DNA of 64,000 nucleotides. Source: Symsagittifera roscoffensis. Lineage: Eukaryota > Xenacoelomorpha > Acoela > Convolutidae. The translations under genes were made by a program, and so were the position numbers. The DNA is taken from contig NC_087062.1 in assembly GCF_963678635.1 (NCBI RefSeq), forward strand, positions 7,180,193 through 7,244,192, written 5' to 3'. The notes below the pieces were generated by a model, which saw only the letters and a program-made list of their open reading frames with translations, was not told the origin of the DNA and did no database searches. Shown here one piece after another: positions 8,901 through 18,815 of this stretch; position 1 is the stretch's first letter; each line of letters starts with the position of its first letter.

Positions 8901-10811
8901 CAAAAGTCGAGCCTTGCTGGCCTTCACACCTGACAAAGCTTCTTCATGTCTTGGATGCTTGATGTCTGCCACTGCATCCCAGAACTGCGGACAATCTGAT
9001 TTAAAATGACCTTCCAAGTTGCAAAAGAAACACCTCGGGCCGAATTTCGCTATTACTCCTCTCATGAAATCCTCATGATCCAACTCTGACGCATCTTCGT
9101 CCTCGAGGCTAAAGCCTATTGCTTTCATGCCTTGTTTGTAAGCTGGGCATGCTGACACATGATGGTCTGTTGAACTGCAATTAGCACAAGAACGTCTCTT
9201 GTCCATATCATCCCTCGGTTTGTACCAATTGTTCCCTTGGTTTGCTGGTCCATTGTTAAAATTTGCATAATTGTTCTTGTAATAACCAGATCTCGAAGGA
9301 GGTTTCAACAAAAGATACTCTTTTGATTTGAGCCTCAACTCCTCCGGTGTTGGCGCATTAGTTGATAGTGGTGTGTAATGCGTTGCTAGCATTGTGCGAA
9401 GTTCATCATTTTTCACACCATCGATGAATTTTGAGGCTACGGCCAGGTTCATCCTTCCGTTTGACTCATCCGGTTGGCTGCGTCTTCTCAGCATTTCCAA
9501 ATCATCGAGAAACTTGTCTATGGTTTCATCCTCTCGTTGCCTCCGTTTCTCGAAGCGCATCATCGCCTGGTGCCCCTGCACCCCTGATCCGAAACGGTTT
9601 AACAAGATTTCGAAGATTTTCTCAGCGGTGTCACGTTGATACTGTTTCTTGGCCATGACACAGTTCAGGGCTGTCCCTTCTAAGTTGCTGGTGAGCGCGC
9701 TGCATTCCTGTCTCTCCGACAAGTCCTCTTCCTCGAAATGCAGCTTCATTACCTCTATCCAGGTATCAATACAGCCATCAGATTCGTCTTTGTAGCATCT
9801 TGGTTTCTTAAAGACTCTTCTGGACTTCTCACTGCGTTCATTGGTTCTAGATAACCTTGTCAGGAATGTCTTCAAAAACCTGTTTAGGGGTTCAAATGCT
9901 GTGGCCATTGCCGTAGCATCCCTTGAGTGTCCCGCTTGAGTGTCCTCACACCTCGTCGAAGGCTCTGTATGAGGTGCGTCCCTGCAATCCGAATCGCCGT
10001 GAGTGTTTCCCTCTTGACCTACATGACTCCTCCTCGGGCTTGCATGCCCCCTGTTGCCGGAATCACTTCTCCCAGTCGCATGTGTGCTTTGCGTTGGTCG
10101 TTCGTTAGAGGTTCGTCTGTTCCCCGTTGAACTTGCTCTACTGTTCGGGCCCCATGCTGCATTACCCCTTGTGGCATAGCCTGATGAACTGCCCCTGCCT
10201 CTAGTGGATCCATACGTCTTTCTCCTTTGATGTTCATTGAAGTTCACCCTCGGTTCCATACTGGGACCTCCCGAGTTCGGCTCTCCTTCTTTTGGTCCAC
10301 TCTTGCTGCTTAGTAGCCCGTCCAACCTATCCATGATAGCCTGAGTTCGCCTCTCCATCATCGCGTCTATCTTTGTGTCAAGAGTCCCAAGAGACTGCTC
10401 TTGCTGAATTCTTAACTTCTCCATGTCGGCTCTTAAGCGTAACTCCCTCTGTTCCGCCTCTCTTGTCATTCGCGACAAGTTCCTCGTCATATGTTCGTCC
10501 GTTCTTTCTTTCGAGCGTTTTTCGCTTCTGCCAACTTCTTGTCTGTTGCGGTTTATTTCTTCCCGCAGACTTTCTCTTTCAATGTGAACTGCTCTTTCTA
10601 GTTCACTCATCCTTATCGACATCTGTTCATTTTGTTCTCCCAAACTGTCCACTATGTTGTTTAAGGCTTCCTCTAGTGCTGCCCCGTTATCCATGAGTGG
10701 CGTCACTAGTGGTGGTGTAACCCTGTCGGTCCCAGGTAACTTCGTGCTTGTCGAGATCCGGGCCTTGACCCTCTGCTTCAACGTCTTTTCATTATTTATT
10801 TCAGGATCCAT
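5943..10811 (-). CDS. Gag-protease-reverse transcriptase-RNase H polyprotein (element 1)
   Basis: The frame has 1,622 codons. Residues 45-170 are coiled coil and 170-300 are Ser/Arg-rich and disordered. A retrotransposon Gag (capsid) domain spans ~330-500. Two CX2CX4HX4C knuckles follow (C542-C555, C594-C607). A second coiled coil (~690-725) precedes the aspartic protease (DTG at 901-903, ILGRDF at ~974). RT spans ~1225-1450, with D1321 in TLDLGSAF and YVDD at 1386-1389. RNase H begins with D1536, E1581 and D1606, but the frame ends at SELYW before the last Asp, which lies in the overlapping ORF. Gag and Pol are one frame, unlike many Gypsy elements. The ATG overlaps the stop of the preceding small ORF (TAATG), which suggests coupled re-initiation. 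Catalytic residues look intact. Confidence 0.95.
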   Translation of the reverse strand: MDPEINNEKTLKQRVKARISTSTKLPGTDRVTPPLVTPLMDNGAALEEALNNIVDSLGEQNEQMSIRMSELERAVHIERESLREEINRNRQEVGRSEKRSKERTDEHMTRNLSRMTREAEQRELRLRADMEKLRIQQEQSLGTLDTKIDAMMERRTQAIMDRLDGLLSSKSGPKEGEPNSGGPSMEPRVNFNEHQRRKTYGSTRGRGSSSGYATRGNAAWGPNSRASSTGNRRTSNERPTQSTHATGRSDSGNRGHASPRRSHVGQEGNTHGDSDCRDAPHTEPSTRCEDTQAGHSRDATAMATAFEPLNRFLKTFLTRLSRTNERSEKSRRVFKKPRCYKDESDGCIDTWIEVMKLHFEEEDLSERQECSALTSNLEGTALNCVMAKKQYQRDTAEKIFEILLNRFGSGVQGHQAMMRFEKRRQREDETIDKFLDDLEMLRRRSQPDESNGRMNLAVASKFIDGVKNDELRTMLATHYTPLSTNAPTPEELRLKSKEYLLLKPPSRSGYYKNNYANFNNGPANQGNNWYKPRDDMDKRRSCANCSSTDHHVSACPAYKQGMKAIGFSLEDEDASELDHEDFMRGVIAKFGPRCFFCNLEGHFKSDCPQFWDAVADIKHPRHEEALSGVKASKARLLSEAEARRKDKPQELVAKKMQAVIEEAREPEPATAADDFKIDYRAAARDAINRVQQELVTKEIEQKVKLELENEKLQEQLNAFEATEVEEAKAPSSLSMKLNVISGQRFGMAPQGSKIQSIISVAGHQVIRNLSEPSEFTLMHLDTYADYLRQMEPRTESRAVRALLTTGGPRMKKLHGRYLEVYGPYQVMLNVDGISIYTRTYVTTDDDQIGQIYLGEEELKVRRIGHDAMMEQDALHIGYEADVTAHLLDTNGTKIGVTGLLDTGAVVSVMPIKTWERMGFTREDLIPTNLRLAAANRGAIYVAGRTPITVLHMGGRDLWMSFLVVENLDDADQFILGRDFVRNFDVMIDLNNGLIRIRNPDRKYVKRPINRIITDENKVPVFLDRKVKLKPGQAVVAIFRMRNLNSLSDSKQVCLVPNPNSQSSVILGRSFSVTRNGPCVKVLLNTLDTTVSIQRGKKLGYALPMRIDYEETQNLKKYSVKDCPYHANKDKILKRINELKSIHKLFSMKSETDDGLSSCSNFPERPSSYELDSDKPVLPEIEHLKGKIGEGDFEKLRDLLNRNADVFSKHKADIGCCNFVEHEIELEEGAVPHREGARRMTPHKSEACRAEIEMLLEYDMIEPSKSPWACGVVMAKKKEGQLRFYCDFRYLNAVTIKDAYPIPRIDESLSKLGDAKFFTTLDLGSAFWQVPLRKKDREKTGFACELGLYQWKRMPFGLCNATATFQRLIAQALTGVTKKYGNLLMCYVDDVVIATPTLEDHIDRLDEVFGCKKRAGLKCKPSKCEILRDSIKYLGRMVDRHGVRPDPEAVEAVLTWKAPRTDTQLLSFLGFANYYREFIKGYADKVYPMQKLMRNKGKKFEWNDEAQVAFENIKRELCEAPVLGMPTEKGMYVLDTDASVVAISGILHQEQEWNGRTVLRPIAYGSKVLSDTEMKYGAPKAEMFAVVTFVEKYRAYLGSAPFKLRVDNRALSWLKTYGSELYW

Positions 10812-11119
10812 TAACGCGTTGCCAAGCCCTCTGGTTCTACTCTCTCCAGGTTGTGGCTCCGAACTTGTCCTAATCGCGAAGAATTTGACTGGCCCGGTGT
10901 GTTTGCCTCTTTGCTTATCGTTGTCACTACACCAAATTTGTCCATGGTTCCAGTCTCTCTTCCGACGTGTGTCTCACTCTCCTGGATCGAACTATTGAGG
11001 CTGACTTGAGATCCAAAGTCCCCTTGCTCCTCTTCATCCTCTTCCTCCTGGGTTTCAACTTCGTTCCCCGCGCCTCCTCCCATGGTAAATGGAAAGACGT
11101 TTCCGAAGGTGTTCTTCAT
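10811..11119 (-). CDS. Small acidic leader ORF B of element 1
   Basis: This ORF has 102 codons, no recognised domain, and is rich in Glu, Gly and Ser (an E/D run near residues 23-31). Its stop overlaps the Gag-Pol start as TAATG, a stop-start arrangement that in some other retroelements and viruses supports termination-reinitiation. It lies 12 bases after leader ORF A in a different phase, so A and B could be one ancestral protein broken by an indel. It may be a matrix-like N-terminal Gag part or an uncharacterised accessory protein. Confidence 0.5.
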   Translation of the reverse strand: MKNTFGNVFPFTMGGGAGNEVETQEEEDEEEQGDFGSQVSLNSSIQESETHVGRETGTMDKFGVVTTISKEANTPGQSNSSRLGQVRSHNLERVEPEGLATR

Positions 11120-11131
11120 TCTTTCTGAGAA

Positions 11132-11587
11132 CTATGATGACGTTGTTTGTTTCCCAGTTCCGCCTGCCATCATAGTGTTGTCTGTCGGAGATCTTCTCGT
11201 TGCCGCTACTTCAGTTGAGATGTCGGACAGTTCCGACATCTCTTCCCGATCCAATGTCCCGGTGGAAGTGGCAAAATCATGGCCTTGTTCTACCGGGGTG
11301 GATTCACTCGCCAGCCTTCTGCCTCTTCCTTCCAGTCCATTTACTTCCTGGTTGTCATTCATGGTCTGGTCCGTATTGACCTCCACTTCAAACAGTTCTC
11401 TTTGCTCTTCTGAGGTCTTCTGACTTCTCGTTTCAACCATTCTGCCTGAAACCGTCCCCCTTTTGTCAGACCGGGATCGCTTGATCCAATCCACAAAAGG
11501 ATCAGTCATCGTTTTTCTTTGCTTTTCAGGTATGAATTTCCTAGAGCTATTACCTCGTTTTGGTATCCTTGACTTGTCTAGACTCAT
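11132..11587 (-). CDS. Small leader ORF A of element 1, basic then acidic
   Basis: This ORF has 151 codons and no recognised domain. Residues 1-55 are basic (many Lys and Arg); residues 60-150 are hydrophilic, rich in Thr, Ser and Glu. The in-frame MVETRSQ near residue 50 resembles the start of many Gypsy Gag proteins, so translation may begin there. It is the first ORF of the element 1 transcript and is followed closely by leader ORF B. Function unknown. Confidence 0.45.
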   Translation of the reverse strand: MSLDKSRIPKRGNSSRKFIPEKQRKTMTDPFVDWIKRSRSDKRGTVSGRMVETRSQKTSEEQRELFEVEVNTDQTMNDNQEVNGLEGRGRRLASESTPVEQGHDFATSTGTLDREEMSELSDISTEVAATRRSPTDNTMMAGGTGKQTTSS

Positions 11588-14500
11588 TCTCTATTTGTCA
11601 CTTTCCAATGCCTACTCTTGACTCAATTGCTAGAGACCTTATAGTTTTATTAACAATAATAATGACACAACACAATAAATTTCACCAGATTCTATTAAAT
11701 AGTGACCACGAATCCCTGTATGTTGTCAGAGTACAGTTTGTATAAAATTTATTCACACTCACCGATTATCGGTCCAAAGATTTTGAAATTAGCACAATAT
11801 GATGTTATCAGTCAATTTAAAAGATAGTGTACTCACTACCCAATCAAGCACAGTTTACGTTGATTTAAAATCAAAAACAAATAATTTATTTTGACACAAT
11901 ATGAGTGTATATATAAAAAAACGTATGTGTCTTGTACTCTTAGTCGGTCGCAGTACAATAGTCGAACCTGTCTTTTAAAGAAAAAGCTTTCCCTGCTCGG
12001 TGCCGCACCAAACAGACAAAACTTTGAAGGCAGTAATTTTCTCAAGTGGGCGTCTATTGCACCCACCGAGTACTGTGTTACCTATCTGCCTTCGGACTGC
12101 CCGAGCTAGACCTACTAAAGTCCTCAGGGCAGTCACTTTTCCCAAAAACGTATTATGTTTCAATCCACACCAATGAATCACGCTCTTTTTAATTTAGACT
12201 TAGTGTCGCGAATATCCGAGTTCGGACCTGTTCTGTATTAGTCTGGTTCTTATTGAAAGTCAAGTTACCAGTGCAGTCACTGATACCTAGCCTGTGTGCT
12301 AATAACCTAATACCTCTCTTTTTTTAGTCTTTCTTTCGTATACCTAAGTCCTTAATAAAATAATACCCCTCCGGATTGGCACAAATAGGACCCTTCCGGA
12401 TTGATAGAATCTAGACCCCTCCGGATTTGGACCCTCTGAGTTGGTTAATAGAAGACCCCTCCGGATTTGGACCCCTCCGAATTAGCAACTATAAGACCCC
12501 TCCGGATTCGGACCCCTCCGGATTCGGACCCCTCCTAACTTGAAAATGTTTGACCCCTCCGGATTGGGAGCCCTCCGGTTTTGTAAAAAGTAGCTTTTCG
12601 GAGATTTCCTTTTTTCAACCTATACCCCTCCTGATACGTTCTCCGATGCAATTATGCTCTTTCAATTAACTGGGAAGGGTATGTGCTACCTTCCTTGACC
12701 CTTCCGGATTGAAGTTAAGCTTCTTATTTGACAATTCACACCAACGGTGAAGGGTCTTATCGCTGGCCTAACTTCGGCTCGATTAAGCTTTTGCTGTGCC
12801 TTTAGCCCTCCCTTTTGGTCTAGAATGGCCTAAATTTACTTTATTCAACCGCTATTACCTTTTGGTAGGGGTCTAAGGGTTTTTCAGAAAAATTTATAAA
12901 ACGTGAAGGGTGTACCCCTCCGGATTTGTGTAATTTGCTAAAAACAATCTCCAAAAATTTTCTCGCTCGCTTTTTCGAGTAATTCTCTTTCCTACTAGTA
13001 ATTTCAGCTAATTTCTGATCTAATGGTACCAAGATTAACCGGAACTGTCCAATTGTCGAAAAGTTATTAGCCAAAACGTCTTTCTTGCAAACTCAAAAAA
13101 TTTCTCATTTATAGGTTCCACCTAACTTTTTCCGCAAATCTGGTCCTTTCGACCTGAAAATTATTGATCCGAGCTCAGAAGGCCTATACTCTTCTAGTTC
13201 AATGCAAAAGACCCGATCTAAAACGCTTTTTTAGAAAAAATTTGCGAAAAACTGTGCTACCTGACCCCTCCGGATTGATGAATCCACCAAATCAAACACG
13301 TTATGTCCGATTTCTCTGCAACCCGGAAGGCTTTCGGGTAGCGGGTTTTAAAACTTGTAGATTCACTAGTGGACGTTGTCCGAACAACTATTTTTACTGT
13401 TGTAACTCAAAAATTTCAAAAAATTTTCTAAATTTATAGTGTTTCGTTTTCTCAAAAATCACGAAAATTCGGTTTTTGGTTCCAAAATAGTTCCAACCAC
13501 TTCCGAACTAAACTTTACCGGTTCTATATATTGTGGTAGTGCAGTTACGATGTAACACACTAACTTAGCGCTTTTTTCCGTTTGAAAAAATATCGATATC
13601 TCAAAAATCGCGACTTGTGGGTGGATCAAAATATCGCTATTTTGACCCTAAAAACCGGTCTGTTTTCGTTGTTTTTCACTGAAAAACGATATAAGACTAT
13701 AGGCTATATAAATAATAATATTAGTAATACTATACCCCTCCGGGTTTCCTTAATATCAGAATTAAGGTGCTTAACTCGGATATTCGCAGTTCGGTGAAGG
13801 GTCACTACAGTGCAGCACTGTCGAGCCCCCCACAGATTACTATCTTAACTTTTGTACCAAAAGGGATACAAAACTTGTCAACGAAACCCAACAGTCGATT
13901 GTTGTTGTCGTTGAGCCCCTTCTTGTTGCTCCTTGTACTGCTTGCCGGATCGGTCTTCACCCAAGACCCTTCCGAATTGAGCGCAAATCAGCTGACCCTT
14001 CCGGATTGAGCGCAATTTATCATTAACGTGCTTAAATGCTCAAATAACCCTACAGTACAAGCCTCACAAACGGGCTACAAAACTGATCGTAACGATCCTG
14101 ACTGATATAAATGCCTGTAACAACAATATATCTATCAACAACAAACGGGGGGGTCGGATCACATCTTGTCTGGGGGGATGATTTCTACTGATTTTTTACT
14201 TTTTTACTGTTTTTGGTTTTTTCGGCAATTTTTTATGTTTTTTGTTTTTCTTGGGTACTATACTACTTTTTGTTTGGTTTTACTTATATCTTTAAGTGTT
14301 TTTGGTCACAAACCACTCAGGGGATGAGGGAATGGCCGATCCCCCCACCCTTCCTGGTTCGTGAATTTTCGGTCTTAACTAAGTTAAAAAGCTATTCACG
14401 GTAATCCGGAGGGCTTCTGCACTCCGAACCACCCCTCCGCCCCGGCGGTTTAGGCCTAATAAGGGCGTTAATGTGAGCATCCGCTCGGCGCGGAGTGCTC

Positions 14501-16299
14501 GTTAACGGTTCTGCCGGTCATGATGTTAAAAAGAATAACACCCAGGAGCGCCATAAAAACATGTATGTAACATTCGCCCGGAAGATACATATCGACGGAT
14601 ACTAAAACTAAGTCTTAAGACGACTGGCTAACGTCTAAACAGAGCTTTGCATGCTTTTCACCGTCTCTACCAAGCCAGTACTTTTCGGTGGTCTTTCTAA
14701 CATCGGGACGACAAAAACGTTACTGCTCTCCGGCTTCGACCAGAACGCTCAAATTAACTTAATTACATGCAACTAGTGAGCTCATGGCTGGGTCTCAGTA
14801 TCCCCAGACCACGAGGTACTCCTAAAAAGAGGGTTACTACTTATTATATTACTATTGTTTTTGCTCAGTAGATAAAAATCATCATCTCCATCGAAGATGG
14901 ATCAACCCTTTCCCCCAACTCCTAGCTTCTCATCCTTATCAAAATGAATCCAGATATTAATTAAATTCAAGTCAGGACATGACAGGAAGCTAAAAGTTGA
15001 TGCAACAGGATAAAAGTTTCAGTTCCTTTACCCTTCCGGATTGATGAATCCGCTGGATCAAGCTCGCTAATCTTGATTTCTTTCTAATCCGGAGGGCTGT
15101 CTTCTTACCCTTCACCGTTGTTCGCAACGGCCTTGCAACTATTGTAGCAGCACAATAGTTGCAACTCGGAACGTTCTCTGTAATTCGTTGTCGTTTTCTT
15201 TAATTTCGATTTTCGTTCTGTTCGCAATCACAGATAAAGTTGTTCTGTTTTTCTTAGTTCTTTTTGCTAAAATGGCCGTTTCTGACGTTTCTCAGAAATG
15301 TTACGTCATCACTTCGAAAATTTAAAATTTTAAAATACGGGAATATCCTGACCTTCACCGTTCTGCTAATCATCCGAATAACGTCGTTAATCCTTCAAAA
15401 TCATTAACTCGGAAGGTTCACTGCTAAAATTTCGAAGTCTGCAGAGATTGCATTTTGTCCATTCTGGTCGAATGTCACAAACATTATCATTAGAGAGTTC
15501 TTCAATTAAGATTGTTGATTGACATATATCCAATAACTTGCACTGAGATTTTTCTAAGTAAGATCTGTAAGAACTTGAGCTCATAAAAGGAGGCACCCAG
15601 GGCAGGTTGTTTTCTTTAGTAGAGAATCTCCCTCGCAACACGGGTTGCAAACGCTGCCTGGACGGTTAAGGATGAAACCTATTACGAAGTTTTTTCCATT
15701 TGTAAAGCCAAAGAACAAAATCTCAGCTTAGTGTAAGTATGATAGTCCCGTTGCCTCGTATCAGGTCTATCCATTCGAGTTTCTTTCAACTCCGATTTGT
15801 TCTGTGCTGTGGCAGGTTCCAAAATTCCAAAAGTGTTCACACGAGAAACCTACTTTTGGGAGTGACTTGTGATAACACTTCACTTTTAAAGCCTAAAATG
15901 CAGACCAATGTTATCGAGACGTTGCAGGTTAGGAACTATCGTTTTAAAATCCACAATGAGGCTGCCGCACAAGCGTTTTTTTAGGGAACACAACGGGGCT
16001 CATACCGTTTTCAGGGAACCCAAAGGCGGTAGTTGTACTTGAAATCAATCTTCGTAAGTGACCGTAACACAAAAAAAATGAAAATAACGGAGCTCAATTG
16101 AAGGTCATTTGCCTAATTGTTAATTGAATTGATCTTGATTGTTTCAGTTTCTAGATAGTTTTTAAAAATTGTATGAATTTTATATCCAGTTTAGCACGGC
16201 ACCGCCTAAGATACGTAAAAAAATTATCCTATAAGTTGATCCTAAAATTGTAGTATACTTGATATCTGAGGATTGTTGAATTAATCTTCAGGACTAAAA
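11588..16299. other. Non-coding tract right of element 1 (probable 5' leader/LTR plus flank)
   Basis: No convincing coding sequence was found. Short frames exist (for example 13164-13439 and 15387-15650) but none shows family similarity or splice signals. The tract has many CCCCTCCGGATT-type motifs (12.4-14.0 kb, again near 14.4 and 15.0-15.1 kb), so it is probably wholly or partly the leader and LTR of element 1. The element boundary, primer-binding site and target duplication could not be located. A splice-acceptor-like TTAATCTTCAG lies at about 16,280-16,290, just upstream of the coding exon at 16,300. Confidence 0.5.
12366..13990 (-). repeat. Irregular CCCCTCCGGATT motif cluster
   Basis: On the plus strand the motif (G/A)(C)CCC(T/C)TCCGGATT recurs about a dozen times, densest at 12,366-12,580 where copies lie 15-45 bases apart (for example GACCCCTCCGGATTCGG twice in tandem). 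Sparser copies follow at about 12,915, 13,264, 13,735, 13,968 and 13,997. Inverted or related copies occur outside this interval near 14,403 (AATCCGGAGGG), 15,029 and 15,087. Read in the sense of element 1 the motif is AATCCGGAGGGG. The spacing is too irregular for a simple satellite. It could be a protein- or Gag-binding array in the element leader. Confidence 0.7.
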
Positions 16300-16480
16300 A
16301 TGACTAATTCGGAAACGACGGAGCTGCACAACAACCAAGACAAGGCGCTCTACGAAAAACTGGCAACTGATGAACAGGACAAAGCCCACGATAAGAAACA
16401 TCCTTTCAAGCTCGACGTGGAAATCAAATTGAACGAGGGAGTTAAAGAGTCTAATACAGATGAGGCTGACTCAGAGAAGC
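16300..16480 (+). CDS. Candidate first coding exon, acidic/lysine-rich N-terminus (possibly FAM234-like gene)
   Basis: An ATG in the context AAAAATG opens a 60-codon frame that ends in GAAGC|GTAAGT, a strong donor, leaving phase 1. Just upstream, TTAATCTTCAG at about 16,290 could be the 3' splice site of a preceding untranslated intron. The peptide is very hydrophilic (Glu, Asp, Lys, Asn) with no hydrophobic segment, as expected for a cytoplasmic tail. Codon use looks unlike the AT-rich flank. Phase 1 is compatible with the exon at 43,518, so this may be a distal alternative first exon of the FAM234-like gene; that would place element 2 and the 1.1-kb array in one intron. It may equally belong to another gene. 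Confidence 0.55.
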
Positions 16481-17729
16481 GTAAGTTTTGTGTCAAATAC
16501 CTTTACTGGTATAATTGTTGTAATTTATGCTTGTTGAATTAAGTATTGACAAAGGTATGAATAAGACTAGCCAGAACCTTTCGCGGATGTAATCACTTGA
16601 GCATTGTTCTTCGTAAAAATTATCAATAGCTCTCATTTGAGGGGCCTGATCACCTCTAGGCATATGTCTTAGGGGGTTTTAAAATACTTCGGGGAGAAAG
16701 ATTGCCAGCCACAAAATTTTTTGTATATTCTTGTTTTTTAGTTCTATTTCAAACATTTCTGTGAAATTTGTGTCGGCGTTATAAATTATTGACCGTTTTG
16801 CAAGGAATCATTAACCGTGATATAGAGAGTCGTGTCGTATGGATCAACTTGTCAGTTTAAAACATATGATTGAAAATATAATATATTTTCTGAAGAAATT
16901 GCTGGTCGTCCTCGCGCATTAAAAGACTAACTGACAACTCTAGCCAAAAAAGGACGACAGCTACGCAGACTTGATCATTTACCTGCCCACAAAGTTAAGA
17001 CTTCCACTGTTATTAAGCTCCGTGATCTGCATACGGTTATTGCTTTCGCTCCGACTGTTGATTCCTCGCCAGGTACGATTGTCGAGGAAGGAAGGCTTAA
17101 TTGCTAAAAAAAATTGTAATGAAAGTCGAAATTGCTTTGATTCATCATTTTTTGTTTTAAGTCGATGCATTTTTATACTGCTGGGATCTTAATGAACTTG
17201 TTTTTTTTTCAACATTAACATAATTCGTGAAATATGATAAGAAACAGAGATATTAAGTTTAAAAATAATCGGAAAATTTTCTTATGAAAATTCCGATGAT
17301 CATTTGTGATACTTGATTTCGTGTGGAAAACAAAAAACTAATACACACCCGAAAACAAGAGCTCCCCATCTTCAATAGGCCGATCAACAAATATCAAATG
17401 CAAATGGTTCGTCCTGTAATTTATGAAAATTTTGTATCGCTCTCGCCATTCAACCTTGGGCCTTTTTTCCCAATGAGTAGAGAGATTTGATCCATTTTTC
17501 CGAAGCCGGTCCCACCTTCAGGAGGCGGATGACACTGGGACCCCTCCAACCGTGACCATTATTTATCGACACTGCCAACTTCTTTTCTTGAGTTTTTGGA
17601 ATCCGAATCACGACTGATAGGGAAGAAGTGTTATACTATTTTTTTTACCACTTTCAATATTTCCTCAGGTAACTAAAAATGACCAAGACGACGTACTTTT
17701 TAAATCTGACGAAAAGTTAAGTTGAATAC
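16481..17729 (+). other. Intron-like AT-rich DNA before element 2
   Basis: This follows the donor at 16,481. The stretch is AT-rich with poly-T runs. I found no further exon with matched splice sites and no recognised repeat. The last five bases (17,725-17,729, AATAC) are the left target-site duplication of element 2. Confidence 0.5.
17725..17729. repeat. Target-site duplication of element 2, left copy (AATAC)
   Basis: AATAC directly precedes the 5' LTR and recurs at 27,334-27,338 directly after the 3' LTR. A 5-base duplication is usual for Gypsy integrases and fixes both element boundaries. Confidence 0.85.
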
Positions 17730-18166
17730 TGTGACATCCCTTCATGATGTCATTCATTCTAATTAATCATTTGAACCGAATAGATTACATAATTCACCTT
17801 GATGATAAAATAGAGCTGCATCATATATTTATTTAACTATGTAAACATTGATGGTAATTAATACCAATCGTTGGAATCTTAGATCGAGCTAGAAATCAAT
17901 TGGAGACAAATCAACTGAATAAAATATTCTAATCATGCTCTTACTTGCGCCGATCGGCTTGCGAGATATCAGAAGCTAGGAATCGGAACCAGCATCCTTT
18001 TAAGCAAGATAGGTCTTAACCGCTCGAGACATATCTAAAATAATGAATCCAATCTAAATACAATTGATAGCCAGTAGCGCTAAATAAAATTACCAATTGA
18101 ACAGCTCCCATTACACTAAACGACAATATATCCGTATTATCCATCCGCCAGATACGGTATATTGTA
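17730..18166 (+). repeat. 5' LTR of element 2
   Basis: It starts TGTGACATCC and ends GTATATTGTA, so the terminal dinucleotides are TG..TA rather than the usual TG..CA. It matches 26,893-27,333 with about nine substitutions and lacks four bases found in the 3' copy (AGAGCTGCAT versus AGAGTGGAGTGCAT). AATAAA at 18,083-18,088 (GCGCTAAATAAAATTACC) is a candidate polyadenylation signal. Confidence 0.93.
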
Positions 18167-18184
18167 TGGTGACTTTCGCGGGAA
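18167..18184 (+). other. Candidate primer-binding site of element 2
   Basis: TGGTGACTTTCGCGGGAA lies immediately after the 5' LTR and starts with TGG, complementary to a tRNA CCA end. The matching tRNA cannot be named without host tRNA sequences. Confidence 0.55.
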
Positions 18185-18815
18185 TTTCTACTTCTGGATT
18201 CAAAACAGTCATCGGCAATTCCAAACATCATAATTCGAGCAGAAAGTGACAACAACTTTGCTAACGCAGAACAGCGAAAAACAGCTTGATCAGCACAGCA
18301 ATGCTCAGATGTTCGCGGCAGAGCAAAAAGAGCAACAGTCATTAAACAACTAACAGAGAAAGGAAAAGAAGACACAACTTTTCAACATCTCTGGGCTGAC
18401 AACTTCCTCAATCTACAGAAGCAGATATGTGGATTGTGTTCTACAACTTCTCTACTTTTGGCTCCAGTCAGATGGTATGTCAAGTGAGCTTCTGACAAGG
18501 CAGAAAAGGAAGTAGATGAAAGGTTTTCAACGCCAAAACAGTTAGTAAAACAGATAAACTCAAAACTCCCAATTGCAGTAAATTGATATTGTAACTAATA
18601 AGTTCCCCAACCACAAAAAAGTGAAGTAACGGAAATATTAGCAAACCTGATGGCAATAATAACCAGAAACAGAATAGCAAAAGCTGCATAAAGTATAAAT
18701 AATCCAAAATTGCGAAAGTCTAGCAAAATTTTCTTGTGTTCCCCTTAAATCGACTAAGTGCTGTGCTTTATCATCAACTGTTTCATAAACTTGATAATCA
18801 TTCAATTGTAATAAG

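Larger units (their letters stand above)
1..11587 (-). mobile_element. Ty3/Gypsy-type LTR retrotransposon (element 1), left-truncated by window
   Basis: Five large reading frames lie head to tail on the minus strand. In transcript order they are two small ORFs (11587-11132, 11119-10811), Gag-protease-RT-RNase H (10811-5943), RNase H tail-integrase-macro-like domain (5965-1991) and a coiled-coil/SGNH ORF (1747-137). The order protease, RT, RNase H, integrase is that of Ty3/Gypsy, not Copia. The 3' end lies beyond position 1. No LTR pair could be compared, so the right boundary is unknown; the coding part ends at 11,587 and a repeat-rich non-coding tract follows. Frames are long and mostly intact, with a break in RNase H and another in the SGNH ORF. 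Family membership is secure; the exact clade is not determined. Confidence 0.93.

Noticed and set aside
18016-18375. Minus-strand frame across the 5' LTR and leader of element 2
   Set aside because: It spans the LTR/leader junction, which cannot encode a host gene, and has no family match.
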